A stretch of DNA of 64,000 nucleotides from positions 17,125,127 through 17,189,126 of the forward strand of contig NC_088297.1 of assembly GCF_032854445.1 (NCBI RefSeq). The letters are read 5' to 3'. Position 1 is the first letter of the stretch, and the number at the start of each line of letters is the position of its first letter. This document shows positions 34,489 through 45,895 of this stretch, in pieces. The notes beneath the pieces are model-generated. The model searched no databases. It saw nothing but the letters and a program-made list of their open reading frames with translations, and had not been told where the DNA came from. The position numbers and the translations under genes are program-made. The DNA comes from Liolophura sinensis (lineage: Eukaryota > Mollusca > Polyplacophora > Chitonida > Chitonidae).

Positions 34489-37400
34489 AAGAAAAGTTAC
34501 TGTTTTAAAATCACCATTAAGTTATGTCGCTCGTTTGCTTAAAGGAGAAAAAAAACATAAAAATGATGCCAAAATCAGATGAAAGAGGATCAAAACTTAT
34601 TTGCAAATATGATCTTTAATATTTTTTTCGGTGGAGGGGGGGAGGGGGCGGGTTAAGGGAAAAGAGTACTTGAAAACATTTTTGTATAGTTGGTATTTGG
34701 GACCAACTTTTAGTATTGATCGTTGTTGCATAATAATGTACTAAATAAGGATGTGATACTTGTCTAATAAATCTGTTGTTATCGAAACATATGCATTTAA
34801 CTTCGACAATATAAATATGATTCGAATTGAGGTTCAATACATTTGTTAGCTCAAAAGAACAAATTCTAGTGCAAAAATATTTATTAAACCTGTGTTACAT
34901 CCTCATTTATGACATTATTAAACAAAGACTATAAATACCAAAAGGTGGTCCCAAATACCCACCATACGAAAATTATTTCCAAGTGTCTTTTTCCTCCTTA
35001 AGGAAAAATCGGAAAAAATGTGGAAGACCACATTTAGGAATAACTTTTCGCACTGTTTCATCTGAACTTTATGTCATTTTATGTTTTCTCCACCTTTAAG
35101 TTTATTTAACTCATGTTATTGGACATGCAGTATTAGTGTGATGCGCGAGCTTCGGCGTCAAGCGCAGTTTAAAACTGTACCCTGTACACTCCAATAAACA
35201 CGCGCAAAAGCGAAGTGATGGTGGCAACCTGACACGCAGAACTGTCTGGATTCAGTTAGGAAGAAATCTTTGAGAATGTCCGTGTAAAAAAAAATGTACG
35301 TGAAAAATAGCCCACGTTGAGCGCTCCATTTGCAGGAAGACAAATGAGACCTGCCCTGTGTTTTGACATGACTAGAAGCAGGTAATGACTTCACCGCAGG
35401 GGGTTACCCTCCGTGGGGGTATCGCTTGGAAAAGGTCGCTGGGTGCACTTCACCGTGTTCCGAAAACAAATGCGGGTTCCCGGGTCAAGAAGATGTAGTC
35501 CACAACCACCCAGGCTGTGTTACTCAATACCGTTTACATGGTTTCCTGTTCACTGCCGGTCTTCCGGAAGCTTCTCCGTATTTTCACACCGGAAGTCACG
35601 TGACGTTAATTTGAGTGGGAGCTTAATCGGGGACAGCAACGATGTCCCGGAAGTGGCATTATGTGGATGTGTTGATGGGAGTAAAGTGACCCTGTTTGTA
35701 ATCTGTGAAGCAGATAGTGAAGTGTTTTTTCAGGGATAGTTAACTCATCGACACCTGTTATGCCTTTACCGAAACGCCGACCCTTTCAATCAAGAAGAGT
35801 TGTCATCATTTCTTTTCTTTTTTTTTTTTTTTTTTCATTTTTCCTCTTGTTTGTTTTGACCGGAAAGGAGAGAAAGGTGTTAATGTACATGTGCGTATTC
35901 CAACATGTGTTAACGTGCGACATCTTTCCTGATTGTCACGATGAGCAAAGGTTATCCGCTATATTGGCTAGCCTACGCTAAAGAATGCAGGCGTCACATT
36001 GGAGGACAGGGGTGAATTGGATCTTGATATTGCCAGTATCTTTGTTAATATCCCACTTTGACTTTAGGTCCACGCCATATACTAAACATTTTCTGTTTGT
36101 TTCCACTTTTTCCTGACTGTGTACTATAATGATGCTGATCAAGAACACGCCCAATTGCTTTGGGATGAAGCCTAGCCGCGGGCGAGGCTATACCATCTGC
36201 CGATGTCATTCTAGTGAAAGTGTTATAATTTACATATTAGCATGAATAGACAAGTCACCTAATGCAAATTCTACAGAAAATACCGAAAACCTGTTTTTAG
36301 GAAACTTCTCTTATGTTCATTAAATTGTACTATAATCAGGGTGGTTCTTTTTTAACTACTGTGTCAGTTCTATTCTGTAAGGCATCCGTGTCTATATAGT
36401 TTCTCTGGAAATCGGAGAAGCTTTAGTGAAAGAAGCTTTTGGTGTCTTCGACAAACATTGTTCAAAGCAAAAATAAATAACTGAACAGTTATTGCACACC
36501 GTCGTTTTTCAAAGCCCTTTTACCAGAAGAAATACTCTTTAAACGGAGTGCTTCATACATTCTCAAGCAGCAGAGATTATCACTTTAAACGAATTGTTAA
36601 CATGGCTGTCACTTAAAAGAAAAATAAAAACACGAAAACAACAAAACTCCATGAAGTCCACAAGGTATGCATAAAACCTCGTGTTTATTCTGAATAACAA
36701 AACTTCGGCGGAGGTTTGCAGAAAATATTGCGAAAATCTTGCGCTGCACTGGATTTTTAATAGACGTGGTCTTCAGGGGAGTTTGTGATTAGAAAATCGA
36801 ATCATGTGCGGAGACGTAAAGGACGTAGCTTCGCCCCTGGCTACAAGATGTGCTTATTACATGATTGGAATGAACGTGATCCGTCATCCAGACGAACGAA
36901 AGGAAAAATATTTGCATTGGAAAAAAAACCGCGCAGATTATTTTAGCCTCTAGCGTTTGAGTGCCTTAAAAACAAGTGTAGCTTTTTTAATCTGCTCCGA
37001 CACGGGCGACGTAATTTTATCAGAGCTATAAGTTTGTTATGGGCGTTGAGTTCGTATTTTTTGGTGTGTTGTATTGAAGACGGATTCATTATAAGATATT
37101 AAAAGCTTCCCACACGTTGTAATATTGAAGATTGCCAGCTGTGGATAATGCATGGGGATTTCTTGATGTCCATGAAAGCTCAGCCAGTTTTGTGGCGCTT
37201 GATGTACTAAATCAAACATCTAAAGACTTGATCATTTTGCTTGGTGTTTTATTCTTACTATTCATGTAAAAGCTTAAATACTAGCAACTTACACACCCCT
37301 TGACACGATGGCTGAAGCAGAATTAGATTTTAAAAAATGACGGCATTTATTAGACGTCATTGGTCTGGAATTACTATGGTGCCGCCTTTAGTTTTATATC

Positions 37401-38471
37401 TGTGATGTTTTTGTTTTTTCGTCCTCTTTGCTACTGCTCTCTTTCTGTGCTGTTTGGCCTGAAAATAGAATTTATGGCCGATATCCAGTTAGGTACAAGT
37501 GAAACGAAACTTTTAAACTCATCACACTGAGATCGACCCCCATCTTATTTTAGCCTATCAAAGAACTGTTTATGTGTCTGTCTGAACTTTTCCGCAGCGT
37601 TAGGGTTTTTGCTAACGTCTACATTTTCCTTATTTTCCTTTCTTTTTTATCAAACAAGCCCCAATTAGATGTACCGCTATCTTCAGCGAGTCGATTAAGT
37701 AAGCCACTGTGCAGCCCCCGTAAATTTTTAGTCCAGTGACATGAACTTCCGGTCTTGCTCAGACACTACTTCCGTGTACTGCCTCCCGGAAATTAATGGT
37801 GTCAGGTCCGTGTGCGTCATGCGATGCACGGTTGCATTTAACTCCAATCCCTTCTGTAGATTTATTTCCGAAGTCTAAGCGAAGCGCAGTCTGGTGGAAG
37901 TGTCCTCATAACTACGCCTTTCAGGATTTACCCTTTTGCAAACGTTCTTAAAAATGGCAAGAGTCACGGCTAGTTTAAGCTATATACCTGTGAAAAAAAG
38001 AAGGAAAGAAGAATTGTTGCTTTATGTTTGTCCATAGTAAATAATACCTTTCTCCTCTAAACCAAAAAATAATCACTTGTTAAACTTTAGGTTATTTGTT
38101 GGGGTGCGGCATTGATTCCAGACAGGGCATTTTAACAGAGAATATGTCTGATCAGGGCTTAAAGTTGTTGGTCCGGAATACCGGTATGGACAAATGGCTG
38201 TACCGCTGGTGTGTTCGACGCACGTCTGATTTCTGTCTGAACTCCGGCTGGTCCTCGCCAGGTGGGGTAAGCATTCCCAAATTTCAGTCTCTTTTCACTT
38301 TTTTCATGTTATTGTTTATAAAACATTACGACAATCGGGCACTGTGAGTAATTCCAGACTTGTGACGTGTAACAGCAATGCATTTGTGTGTATAATTCTA
38401 CTTGAGCTATGGTGCCAAGGCGAATCTGTGTTGGTATCATTTAAACATTGACATGAAATCCTTACTGAGGT
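34489..38471. other. Unique non-coding sequence, nothing firmly recognised
   Basis: Frames at 35413-35739 (+, 108 codons), 35158-35394 (-) and 35760-35981 (+) have no recognisable domain. A G-rich stretch at about 34633-34660 and T-runs at 35817-35836 create low-complexity frames. No SINE, tRNA or transposon end was identified in these 4 kb, the longest stretch here without a recognisable repeat. Confidence 0.3.
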
Positions 38472-38620
38472 AGATTGACAAGAGTCCGAATTTCACCGGT
38501 GACGTGTGACCACTTGGCAACTGTTGAATCCGATGACTGACTCTCAGTCATCACGGGCATTGTCAGAGAACGAGTTCTGTGGATGCTTGTATTACCGTGC
38601 CATAGGGCATTTCCCCTTTA
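38472..38620. repeat. Dispersed repeat, copy 1 (second copy at 57979)
   Basis: ATTGACAAGAG is followed after a few bases by TTTCACCGGTGACGTGTGA and TTGGC. The matching place near 57981 reads ATTGACAAGAGGCC, TTTCACTGGTTACGTGTGA and TTGGC. Further right a TTGTATTAC phrase occurs in both copies. The family is not one of the SINEs named above. Its full extent is unknown. Confidence 0.5.
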
Positions 38621-40405
38621 CGAGCTGATCCGAATTGTTAATCGTGGGCGAAAGGTCGGCTGTTGTCAGATTCCCCCACGACATATCACCTTCAGACACC
38701 TGCCCTTTATGATGTGGGCCGCCGGCAGTTCCCATTCTTTCCGCATTTGGCTTTTTGTTGACGGCTTCAGAGTTGGTGGAAGTCAGCTTCTCAGCACTGT
38801 CACATCCCACGCTGTGTTACCAACCTGTACGTTGGTGTTTCCTCAAAGCTACATGGGGAGTGTATTGTTTCTCAGGGAGGAAGGTGTGAAACTCCAAAGC
38901 AAGAGGCTCGCGAGGCGTGAGTTCAATACCGGCTTCGGACAGGGAATTGTAGGGTGCACTGTACTCACTGTTCGAGTTGTCTTGTACGGTGATTGTAAGA
39001 GATGGACAGCGAACTCTAATTGCTGTTTAGAGCGTGGCAGTCTTACAATTATTGCGTCGAAGAGTCTGTTTACCGCTGGTAAGGAGATCACGTTTTCAAA
39101 CATACTTCTTATGGGCACTCTTTGTAAATGAATTATTCATTATGACGGCGACTGTAAGCTGCCATTCAAACACGTAGTCGACAAGCTGAAAACGAGCAGC
39201 TGCAAAATACTGGCCAGGGCGTATGACTTATTTATGAATGATAACAGCCAAATCTCTGGCACGTACTCTTTACTGCCTAACCCCGGGGGCCAGAGCTTGT
39301 ATTAAAGATGTCACGAATAGCTGGTAAAGACACTTCACGATGCCCAGAGCGCATATGATTTTCTCAATACCCTTTACGGCCATACCCCCAGAAAGCACAC
39401 CATTGTACAGTGGACCTCTTGCAAAAATCGACTAGAGCACTGTATGCTTATATACGACACCTTCCCGTCTTTTACCCTCGTCGGAATTGAACAATAGTAA
39501 CTAGAGGCCGTTTAGCACCGGGCAATATGTAGTTGCGTATAATGAATTATGGATAAACCCATTTCCTCCCCTAATATTCCGCTAGAGAGCCGGGGAATGC
39601 CTGAAGATACAGACGAGAAAGCAGAGCACGGCAAAGGTGCTGAATATCGTGTTTTACCGTCATCTCATGCACGCATGCGCTGCCCGTTTTCCAGGTCCTT
39701 TGTCCATTTATATCCGTGCTCCTTTATTCAGCCAGTGTAACTGAGCAAAGATTTAATTTACCATTTTTATGTCTTACCAAGGCCATCATCGTTTTATAAA
39801 GGTGTACTAGAGACACATGTTTAAAGGCTTCTGTGTTGTGCAAATTTAGGACGGTGTACGCCTTAACGAAGTAATAAAATCTTTGTCGATGAAACCCATC
39901 CAAGATTTTGTTTAGCCCTATTTTAGCTTATAACAGCTGCGTTTGACAGTTTGTGACATAAATCTTTATTCTGACATGACGTAACCATGCAGAGAAACCT
40001 CAATTTTCGCCAAAACTCAACGCGAGACAGATTCACCTGGTGTATTCAATTAGAATAGTCCTTCCGAACTGTCAATCAAGGATACACATTTGACCAATCA
40101 TAATCATTATTGTTGTAAGTAGGTTTGTGGTGGATTCATCCATTGCTTTAGCACATACATCTTGTGAAAGGCAGCAGCAGAAGGCTTTAATACTACATAA
40201 AATTAAATATGATGTATTTTTGGCAGTATGTATCGATCGTGCACAAACATATAAAGGACTACTATTTTTACCGTAAATTCATGATTCAGACGGGAAAAGA
40301 GAAACCCTAGTGACGTCATAAAACTATCAATATAGGCTGCAAGTCCCACCATAGATCTTAAAATGTTTGATGTGTTTTTAACTCTGTTCAGTGTTTCATG
40401 CATTA
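38621..40405. other. Sequence with the longest non-repetitive open frame of the window; no product recognised
   Basis: An open frame of 182 codons runs on the plus strand from 38583 to 39131, with a minus-strand frame overlapping at 38849-39118. The predicted protein has no signal peptide, regular transmembrane pattern or domain I recognise. Its first 40 bp overlap the dispersed repeat. CGTGAGTTCAATACCGGC at about 38919 looks like a degenerate tRNA B box, so part of it may be an old SINE. I do not call a gene. Confidence 0.3.
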
Positions 40406-40782
40406 AATCTGTTGCAGTGAATGAGTGAGTGAGTGCTTGGGGTTTAACGTCGTACTCAGCAATTTTTCAGTCATATGACGAAGAAGAACTTAGGGTGTGT
40501 TTATTGTGCCTCGTTGTTGCAGGACGGATTTCCGACGCTTTTTGATCTAGTGCTGCTTCACTGAGACGACTTACCGAAGGCAAGTAAGCCGCCCCGCCCG
40601 AGCCATTATACTGACACGGGTCAACCAGTCGTTGCACTATCCCCTTCATGCTGAACGACAAGCGAGGAAGTTACAACTTCCTCTTTTAAAGTCTTAGGTG
40701 TGACTCCAACCAGGATTGATCCTGGATCTACCGCTCCAGACGCTCTACCAACTATGCTATCCGGGCCAGTTTTAATCTGTTG
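40406..40782 (-). mobile_element. SINE-beta, full-length copy with target-site duplication
   Basis: AATCTGTTG flanks the element at 40406-40414 and 40774-40782. Read on the minus strand from about 40768 it starts GGCCCGGATAGCATAGTTGG. It carries B box GGATCAATCCTGG and the whole beta body, and ends in the (ACTC)n tail at 40417-40434. Between the A and B boxes it is slightly shorter than the 32.9-kb copy. The minus-strand frames 40467-40661 and 40621-40956 come from the SINE. Confidence 0.95.
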
Positions 40783-41784
40783 GAGAAAAGGGAAAGAAAA
40801 GCTGATGGTATTATAGGAACAGTTGTCCATGGTGTTTGGCTTTGACTTCACATTCCATGAAGACACGAACAAAATCATGAAATATGAATGATTACGGCTT
40901 AACATTATTGCTGTGATATCAATACTTTGAAATGGAAAATACGTTATTGTCACCAAGACTTGCAGTATCTAGAGCAATAATATATTAGCTGAAAATTCAC
41001 TCAAAAAAAGAAAATCGTCTTCTCCACCGAGCTGATAATACTATCAGATACTCAACACCTGTTTACAGTGTATTGAAACATACTGATTCCTTGTAGTGGA
41101 CAGATCTATTGCCATTCCGAGCAAGGCCCTTCTCCGCGGGCACCGGAAGTGGTATAGCGACCATTACTGATTGAGTCGAATGCGCCGTTAGATTATTCTC
41201 CTCTTTCTGAGACTGGGGCTCGTCTTAATAGGTCGAAGCGACCTGATCTTGGCTGGACCATCCCTGGAAGATGCCAGAGATCAGTGAGACGGTTACATGT
41301 GGACGTAGTACTTGCACACGTATTAATGGTTTTGTATCTCAAATCACAAAGGAATGGGTTTAATACTGCTACATTGAAATAAGTTTACCCAATCCCTATG
41401 AATAATATTTATCGGTTTGCCTACTGAACTCAGGTAGAAATGACAAATGGTCATATACCTGATGAGATGTTGATTAGAAAGTTCTGATAGAGAAACTCTA
41501 AATCCCTGTAGCGTGTAGACATATTGACATTGACGTGCGGAACTTCTTATTTGTAAATACACGTTGTCTATGACTAAACCCTACAAGATGGCATCAGGGA
41601 CAGAATGAATGAATGATAAGGTCTTCACGTCATACTCGCTATGATGTTGGTCTTCACCAGGATATGAGCACATGAGATTTTCTTCCAATGTTAGTGATGT
41701 ATAGAATGCTGAAAAAAGGTTTTTTATTCATTTATCCCTTTGCATGTTGTAACAAAGGGTTTTGTGCATTTGTAGCGTACATGT
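40783..41784. other. Unique non-coding sequence, nothing recognised
   Basis: GAATGAATGAATGATAAGGT followed by CTTCACGTCATACTCGC (about 41605-41641) resembles a decayed minus-strand SINE tail. No gene was seen. Confidence 0.35.
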
Positions 41785-41848
41785 CAAAAGAAATTGAGTA
41801 CGACGTTAAACCCCAAGCACTCACTCTCTCACTCACTCAAAAGAAATT
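41785..41848 (+). mobile_element. 42-bp SINE-beta tail insertion with perfect 11-bp target-site duplication
   Basis: CAAAAGAAATT is found at 41785-41795 and, unchanged, at 41838-41848. Between them lie only 42 bp: GAGTACGACGTTAAACCCCA, then AGCACTCACTCTCTCACTCA and CT. This is the terminal part of SINE-beta. The insertion is therefore a complete retroposition event truncated to little more than the recognition tail. Confidence 0.92.
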
Positions 41849-43030
41849 AATAAATGCATAGGTACATGAGCTTGAAATCTTCTTGCGCCAAAAACGTGTG
41901 CGAAATCTGGCCAAGATTGTCACCAAAACATCACAAGCCTAGCGATGCCTCGATCTGACCCGGACACTTGACACAGTGGTCACAAATGCTATCACACAAC
42001 ACCACATTCTTCTGTAAAATGTAGAGTGAGCACAAAACTCCACCAGTCTACCACCATCTACTATGCATAAGCGTGTCATATTTGTCGGTTTCCTGCCCTA
42101 AACATCCGTTTGTACGTCCTTAAAACAACACTACACACCCTGGCGACGCACACGCCGTCTTCCGAACAATCAAGTCTCCTCAGTAGCGGATTCTATGTCC
42201 TTCCGGAGCGCATCTGTGACCAACGTTCGTTATTAGAAAAGAAATGCTCTGAAGCGTCTCTTGCAGTCATGCTGTGCGCAATTGGAGTAAACGGTTGATG
42301 TTTGAAGAGGAAACGGAAAGCAGCATCAATCGATGTGTTTATCACTGCCTTCTAGTGTGACCTTGGCCCTGTTCTAGAAAGATGTCAAAATGTCTACTTA
42401 AAAGTAAAAATTAAAAGTAGGCACCGATGTGTAGAAAGTAAACCAGTGTACGCACACACGAAGGCGTATAATCTTAATTGTCAGAATCTTAAAGTCAAAA
42501 AACTATCCTAAACCATTTGTACCTTTCTTATACTATCGCTTATTTGGCGTTGATACTCTTTCCTCATAGACTAACAGATCGTAATGAGGTTCTGACAATT
42601 TGTGTTTTTGGTGTCTGGTGGTACATAGACACACTTTTACCGAAACATCGGGTGCGTCGTATTTCCCTGGCTGAAGAAAAAATCTCTCGCGAACGACACC
42701 AGTAATCGTGGTCCGGCACGTCTGGTATAGGTTAGCCTTGTTCCTCCAGAGTTACCCGTCTCATACCCAATTGCTGAACCTGTAGTCGTTTTTTTTTTCT
42801 TTCATAAATCATGCATATTACTCAACGTTATCAACTCAGAACGGGACCATCAGCAGGAGTTCACGTATTTCCTGCCATTCCTGTATGGAATATTTGGGCA
42901 TGTTTGATGTTTGGAGGGCGAATGAGTGATTTTGTTTTTTTTTCACTCTGAAGTGTCTTTCTCACCGTCTTATCATGGTACCAGCTGTGGTAGAGGCACA
43001 TTCAAGCCACTAGACACGTAGGTTTCCCTT
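41849..43030. other. Unique non-coding sequence, nothing recognised
   Basis: Short frames at 42110-42298 and 42517-42705 are unassigned. No repeat family was recognised. Confidence 0.35.
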
Positions 43031-43476
43031 TTTTCGTATAGGACACATTCAATAGATCTTTGTGTTATTAATGCGCCATTACAGAAATTTATTTATTTAT
43101 TGATGTGTTTATTTATTTGATTGGTGTTTTACGCCGTACTCAAGAATATTTCACTTATACGACAGCAACCAGCATTGTGGTGGGTGGAAACCAGGCAGAG
43201 CCCGGGGGAAACCCACGACCATCCGCAGGTTGCTGGCAGACCTTCCCACAAACGGCCGGAGAGGAAGCCAGCATGAGCTGGACTTGAACTCACAACGACC
43301 GCATTGATGAGATACTCCTGGATCATTACGCCGCCCTAGCGCGCTAACCAACTTCATTACAGAAATAGTGACATAGTGTAAGAGTATTTGTTTTATTCAA
43401 ACGACCAGATTGTGCATACGTCTAGCTCCAATCAATCAAATTCAAAATTGTGCAATTCAAATTTGAAATTATTTGG
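43031..43476 (+). repeat. Dispersed repeat R1, copy A, interrupted by a SINE
   Basis: The flanks of the SINE insertion at 43089-43354 align with 45250-45425. Shared phrases are CTTTGTGTTATT, GCCATTACAGAA (CACCATTACAGAA in copy B), TACGTCTAG, CCAATCAAAT, and TGTGCAATTCAAATTTGAAA at the right end. Identity is about 75% by eye. Copy A has the SINE; copy B does not. Confidence 0.8.
43077..43366 (-). mobile_element. SINE-alpha, nearly full length, inserted in repeat R1 with 12-bp target-site duplication
   Basis: CATTACAGAAAT is present at 43077-43088 and 43355-43366. Between them lies a minus-strand SINE-alpha with a TTTA-rich tail at left, the conserved body, B box GAGTTCAAGTCC (about 43284) and part of the A-box head (GTTAGCGCGCTAGGGCGGCG near 43350). 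The first ~20 bp of the head (GGGGCCTCCGTGGCTCAG) are absent, so it is slightly 5'-truncated. Minus-strand frames 43129-43326 and 43151-43357 are SINE sequence. Confidence 0.95.
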
Positions 43477-44039
43477 ACTGTAGGAACCAGCTTATGAGAC
43501 AGAAAGTTCCACAGATGCTTTTTTACCTCATCTTCCTCACTCCCATACCTAAAATGGAATCCTGTCGTGAAGCGCTACAACTAGCCAGCCTCGTCGTGTT
43601 CATACCCTTACCTGTGAGGTTAACTTAAAGAAAGGAAATGGGTCTCGCCACTATCGACCTACAGCGCCCATTCATGGTCCACGATGGGTATACGAATGTC
43701 GGACCTCGCCCTTATGTACCGACCTCGTCTTTTCCACTCCTTTGCCAGTCCTGCTAGATGCTTAGGGTTATCTTAATTTATTTCATTAAATAATTAATGC
43801 TCCTTTTCGAATAGAGCTTTACTGAAAATGAATATACAGTGGATCAGATAAGTAATTACTTTAGCTTCGTTTGTGGATTAGTGGATGGGTATAAGAAACA
43901 CTATTATTGTCCTTTGGGATTTACTTACTTTGTCTGTCTGATCTCTTCAGCCATGGGATCTTTGTGATATCCGATCATGAGAGATCAGTGCATGTAAGAT
44001 CCAAACGTCTACCAGTCAACTACCTCCTGTTTTGTGGGA

Positions 44040-44135
44040 GACCTGTTGGCCGAGTGATATGGACGGTTCACATGCATTGTTGGGCATCAGACGCCTGACT
44101 ATCAGGTCACTGGTTCGAAAACCGGAGTGGTTTTC
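44040..44135 (+). other. tRNA-like sequence (Leu/Ser type), probably SINE-derived
   Basis: TTGGCCGAGTGATATGGAC matches the A-box/D-arm of Leu or Ser tRNAs, and CTGGTTCGAAAACCGGAG matches a T-arm with B box, about 63 bp downstream. I could not pair a seven-base acceptor stem, and the anticodon arm is unclear, so a working tRNA is unlikely. It may be the head of a SINE whose body I could not identify. Confidence 0.5.
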
Positions 44136-44300
44136 AGCCAATTTACATCGCGATTATATCTGTGCAATAATTCAACTTGTAAATCCCAAATAGCGATAGT
44201 ACTGTTAACATACCTGTAATGTAGCAAAGCTTTGAGCATATTAGAGGTTACTTTAAGTTCATGAATTAATCTTGAAACACTCTGTAAGAGCTCTGCGTAA

Positions 44301-44830
44301 GTTGAATAAATGGTGCTCCAAGCTTCAAGCTATTGTAAGTCCGCTCTTGAACGCTGAGAACTGCGAACAGTTTCTATAAATCTGGTGATATCAGATATTC
44401 AATGGTGATTGAACAGTGAACACGGCTAGTGAATCAAGTGTTTTAACACAAAATGAATAAATGGTGAATCACGTTCCATATGTTCATTTTGTAAGAACGA
44501 GAACTGTGGACTCTACCTGTGTAATTTGTAATACGAGACATTCACAAGGTATTAAACGCTGAACACTCCTTACAGTAGAAATTGCCTTACACACAATGAA
44601 TAATAGTGATCACGTTTACCTGTTATTTGTCGAAGCCAGCAGTCAGCGTAACAGCTGGAGGTGTGAACGCTTGCTGGATACATGGTGTTCAAGGGGAATA
44701 AATTCTAATCACAGTATGAGAGAGAAAAAACAAGCTGCCTACTAAATGAATAAACGGTGGATCACCAAGGTAATTGCTAGCTATATGTAAGCATGCCCTT
44801 AATTGCAACATCTCTGTAAAATTTATCGTT
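44301..44830. repeat. Degenerate ~148-bp tandem repeat, about 3.5 copies
   Basis: GAATAAATGGTGAATCACG-like phrases recur at 44303 (GAATAAATGGTGCTCC), 44454, 44599 (GAATAATAGTGATCACG) and 44747 (GAATAAACGGTGGATCACC), with spacings of about 145-151 bp. Within units GAACGCTGA/GAACGCTTG words recur. Identity outside the phrases is low, so the array is old. Confidence 0.6.
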
Positions 44831-45249
44831 TTCATCGGACCCTTTTTTTTGTTACGATCGATTCCGTCACCCCTTGTGTGGGTACGGGGGAAAATAGGCA
44901 TATTTACAACGCTGACACTGTCGTCAATAAATCAAGCCTTCCTGCAGCCTTTTTTTCCTTCGTTAATTTGAATGGAATTCTGCAAGTCGGGTTAAGTATG
45001 AAGATCCCTCAGAGTGAAACCAATTTAGATTCAAGGAGGTAATTTAAGACGTGTTTCGATGCAATTTTGTTTCTGTTTAAATATTCTGAAATAAAACCAA
45101 TACATCTGTGGACGATGAGAGAAGAGGATGGTGTGCTGAACTTTTCATCTGGATCTAACTAGAATCCTCAGTCTGAAGTTACGTTATAGGCTCGCATGTT
45201 CTCTTTGGTGACCATCTTGGAAACTTCCTGCTTGTTTTCGGTTGGTGCG

Positions 45250-45425
45250 TTTCCATTTATTCCTTTAGGACAGAGATTCAAAACAGCTTTGTGTTATTCA
45301 TGCACCATTACAGAACCAGTGCCGTAGTCTAACAGTCTTTGTTTCATTCCAACGATCAGATTTTCCTTACGTCTAGTTCCGACCAATCAAATGCAAGACT
45401 GTGCAATTCAAATTTGAAATTATTA
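45250..45425 (+). repeat. Dispersed repeat R1, copy B (empty site)
   Basis: Aligns with 43031-43088 joined to 43367-43476. At the position of the SINE in copy A it reads CACCATTACAGAACCAGTG without interruption, so it represents the pre-insertion state. The right end AATTCAAATTTGAAATT is nearly palindromic. Confidence 0.8.
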
Positions 45426-45632
45426 AGGTAGCTGGCACAAGGTTATTTTTAAAGAAAGTTTCAAAGTACTCCACGAAAGAGAAACTGAATCACGCCAGCC
45501 ACCTAAACTAACGTAGCACCAAATGTCATCTTACATCCTGTGGACTTTAATACTGTGCATGCAGTTCTCTCACTTTCATATCCCATTCTTACGATAAACA
45601 CGCCGTTGGTTCTCCCTTACGGTTTTTGTTTC

Positions 45633-45895
45633 ACACTCAAAAAAATTAACCTGTTAATTTTAACATAAAGCCTGTTGTCTGGGTGATGCTAGAATGTATT
45701 CTGTTATTACGACATGGTATTCTCTCATACTCACCATTATATCTCGTTAGTGTGATAAACTCTCCATGCTGAATTAATAGAATATGTATGTTATATTTAG
45801 CAGAATAATCTGTTGCAATAACAGAATACATTACAGCATCACTCAGACAACAGGCATACCTCTTTTTTTAATTAACAGATTAATTTATGGAGTGT
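45633..45895. mobile_element. MITE-like element with ~76-79-bp terminal inverted repeats
   Basis: The left arm (45633-45708) and the reverse complement of the right arm (45817-45895) both start ACACTC. Both share a 39-bp inner segment with about three mismatches, including GCCTGTTGTCTG, GTGATGCT and AATGTATTCTGTTATT. A 108-bp loop separates the arms. There is no transposase, so the element is non-autonomous. I could not identify a target-site duplication. The minus-strand frame 45646-45831 is a by-product. Confidence 0.88.

Noticed and set aside
38583-39131. A 182-codon open frame, the longest not explained by a tandem array.
   Set aside because: No recognisable domain, it starts inside a dispersed repeat, includes a B-box-like phrase, and has an overlapping antisense frame; a frame this long is possible by chance in 64 kb.
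7314-40661. A recurrent short protein (QYNGSGGAAYLPSVSRLSEA) in three places, suggesting a gene family.
   Set aside because: All three lie in SINE-beta bodies, one on the opposite strand; the frame is an incidental feature of the SINE.
44040-44135. A tRNA-Leu or tRNA-Ser gene.
   Set aside because: D- and T-arm motifs are present, but the acceptor stem does not pair and the anticodon arm is not clear.
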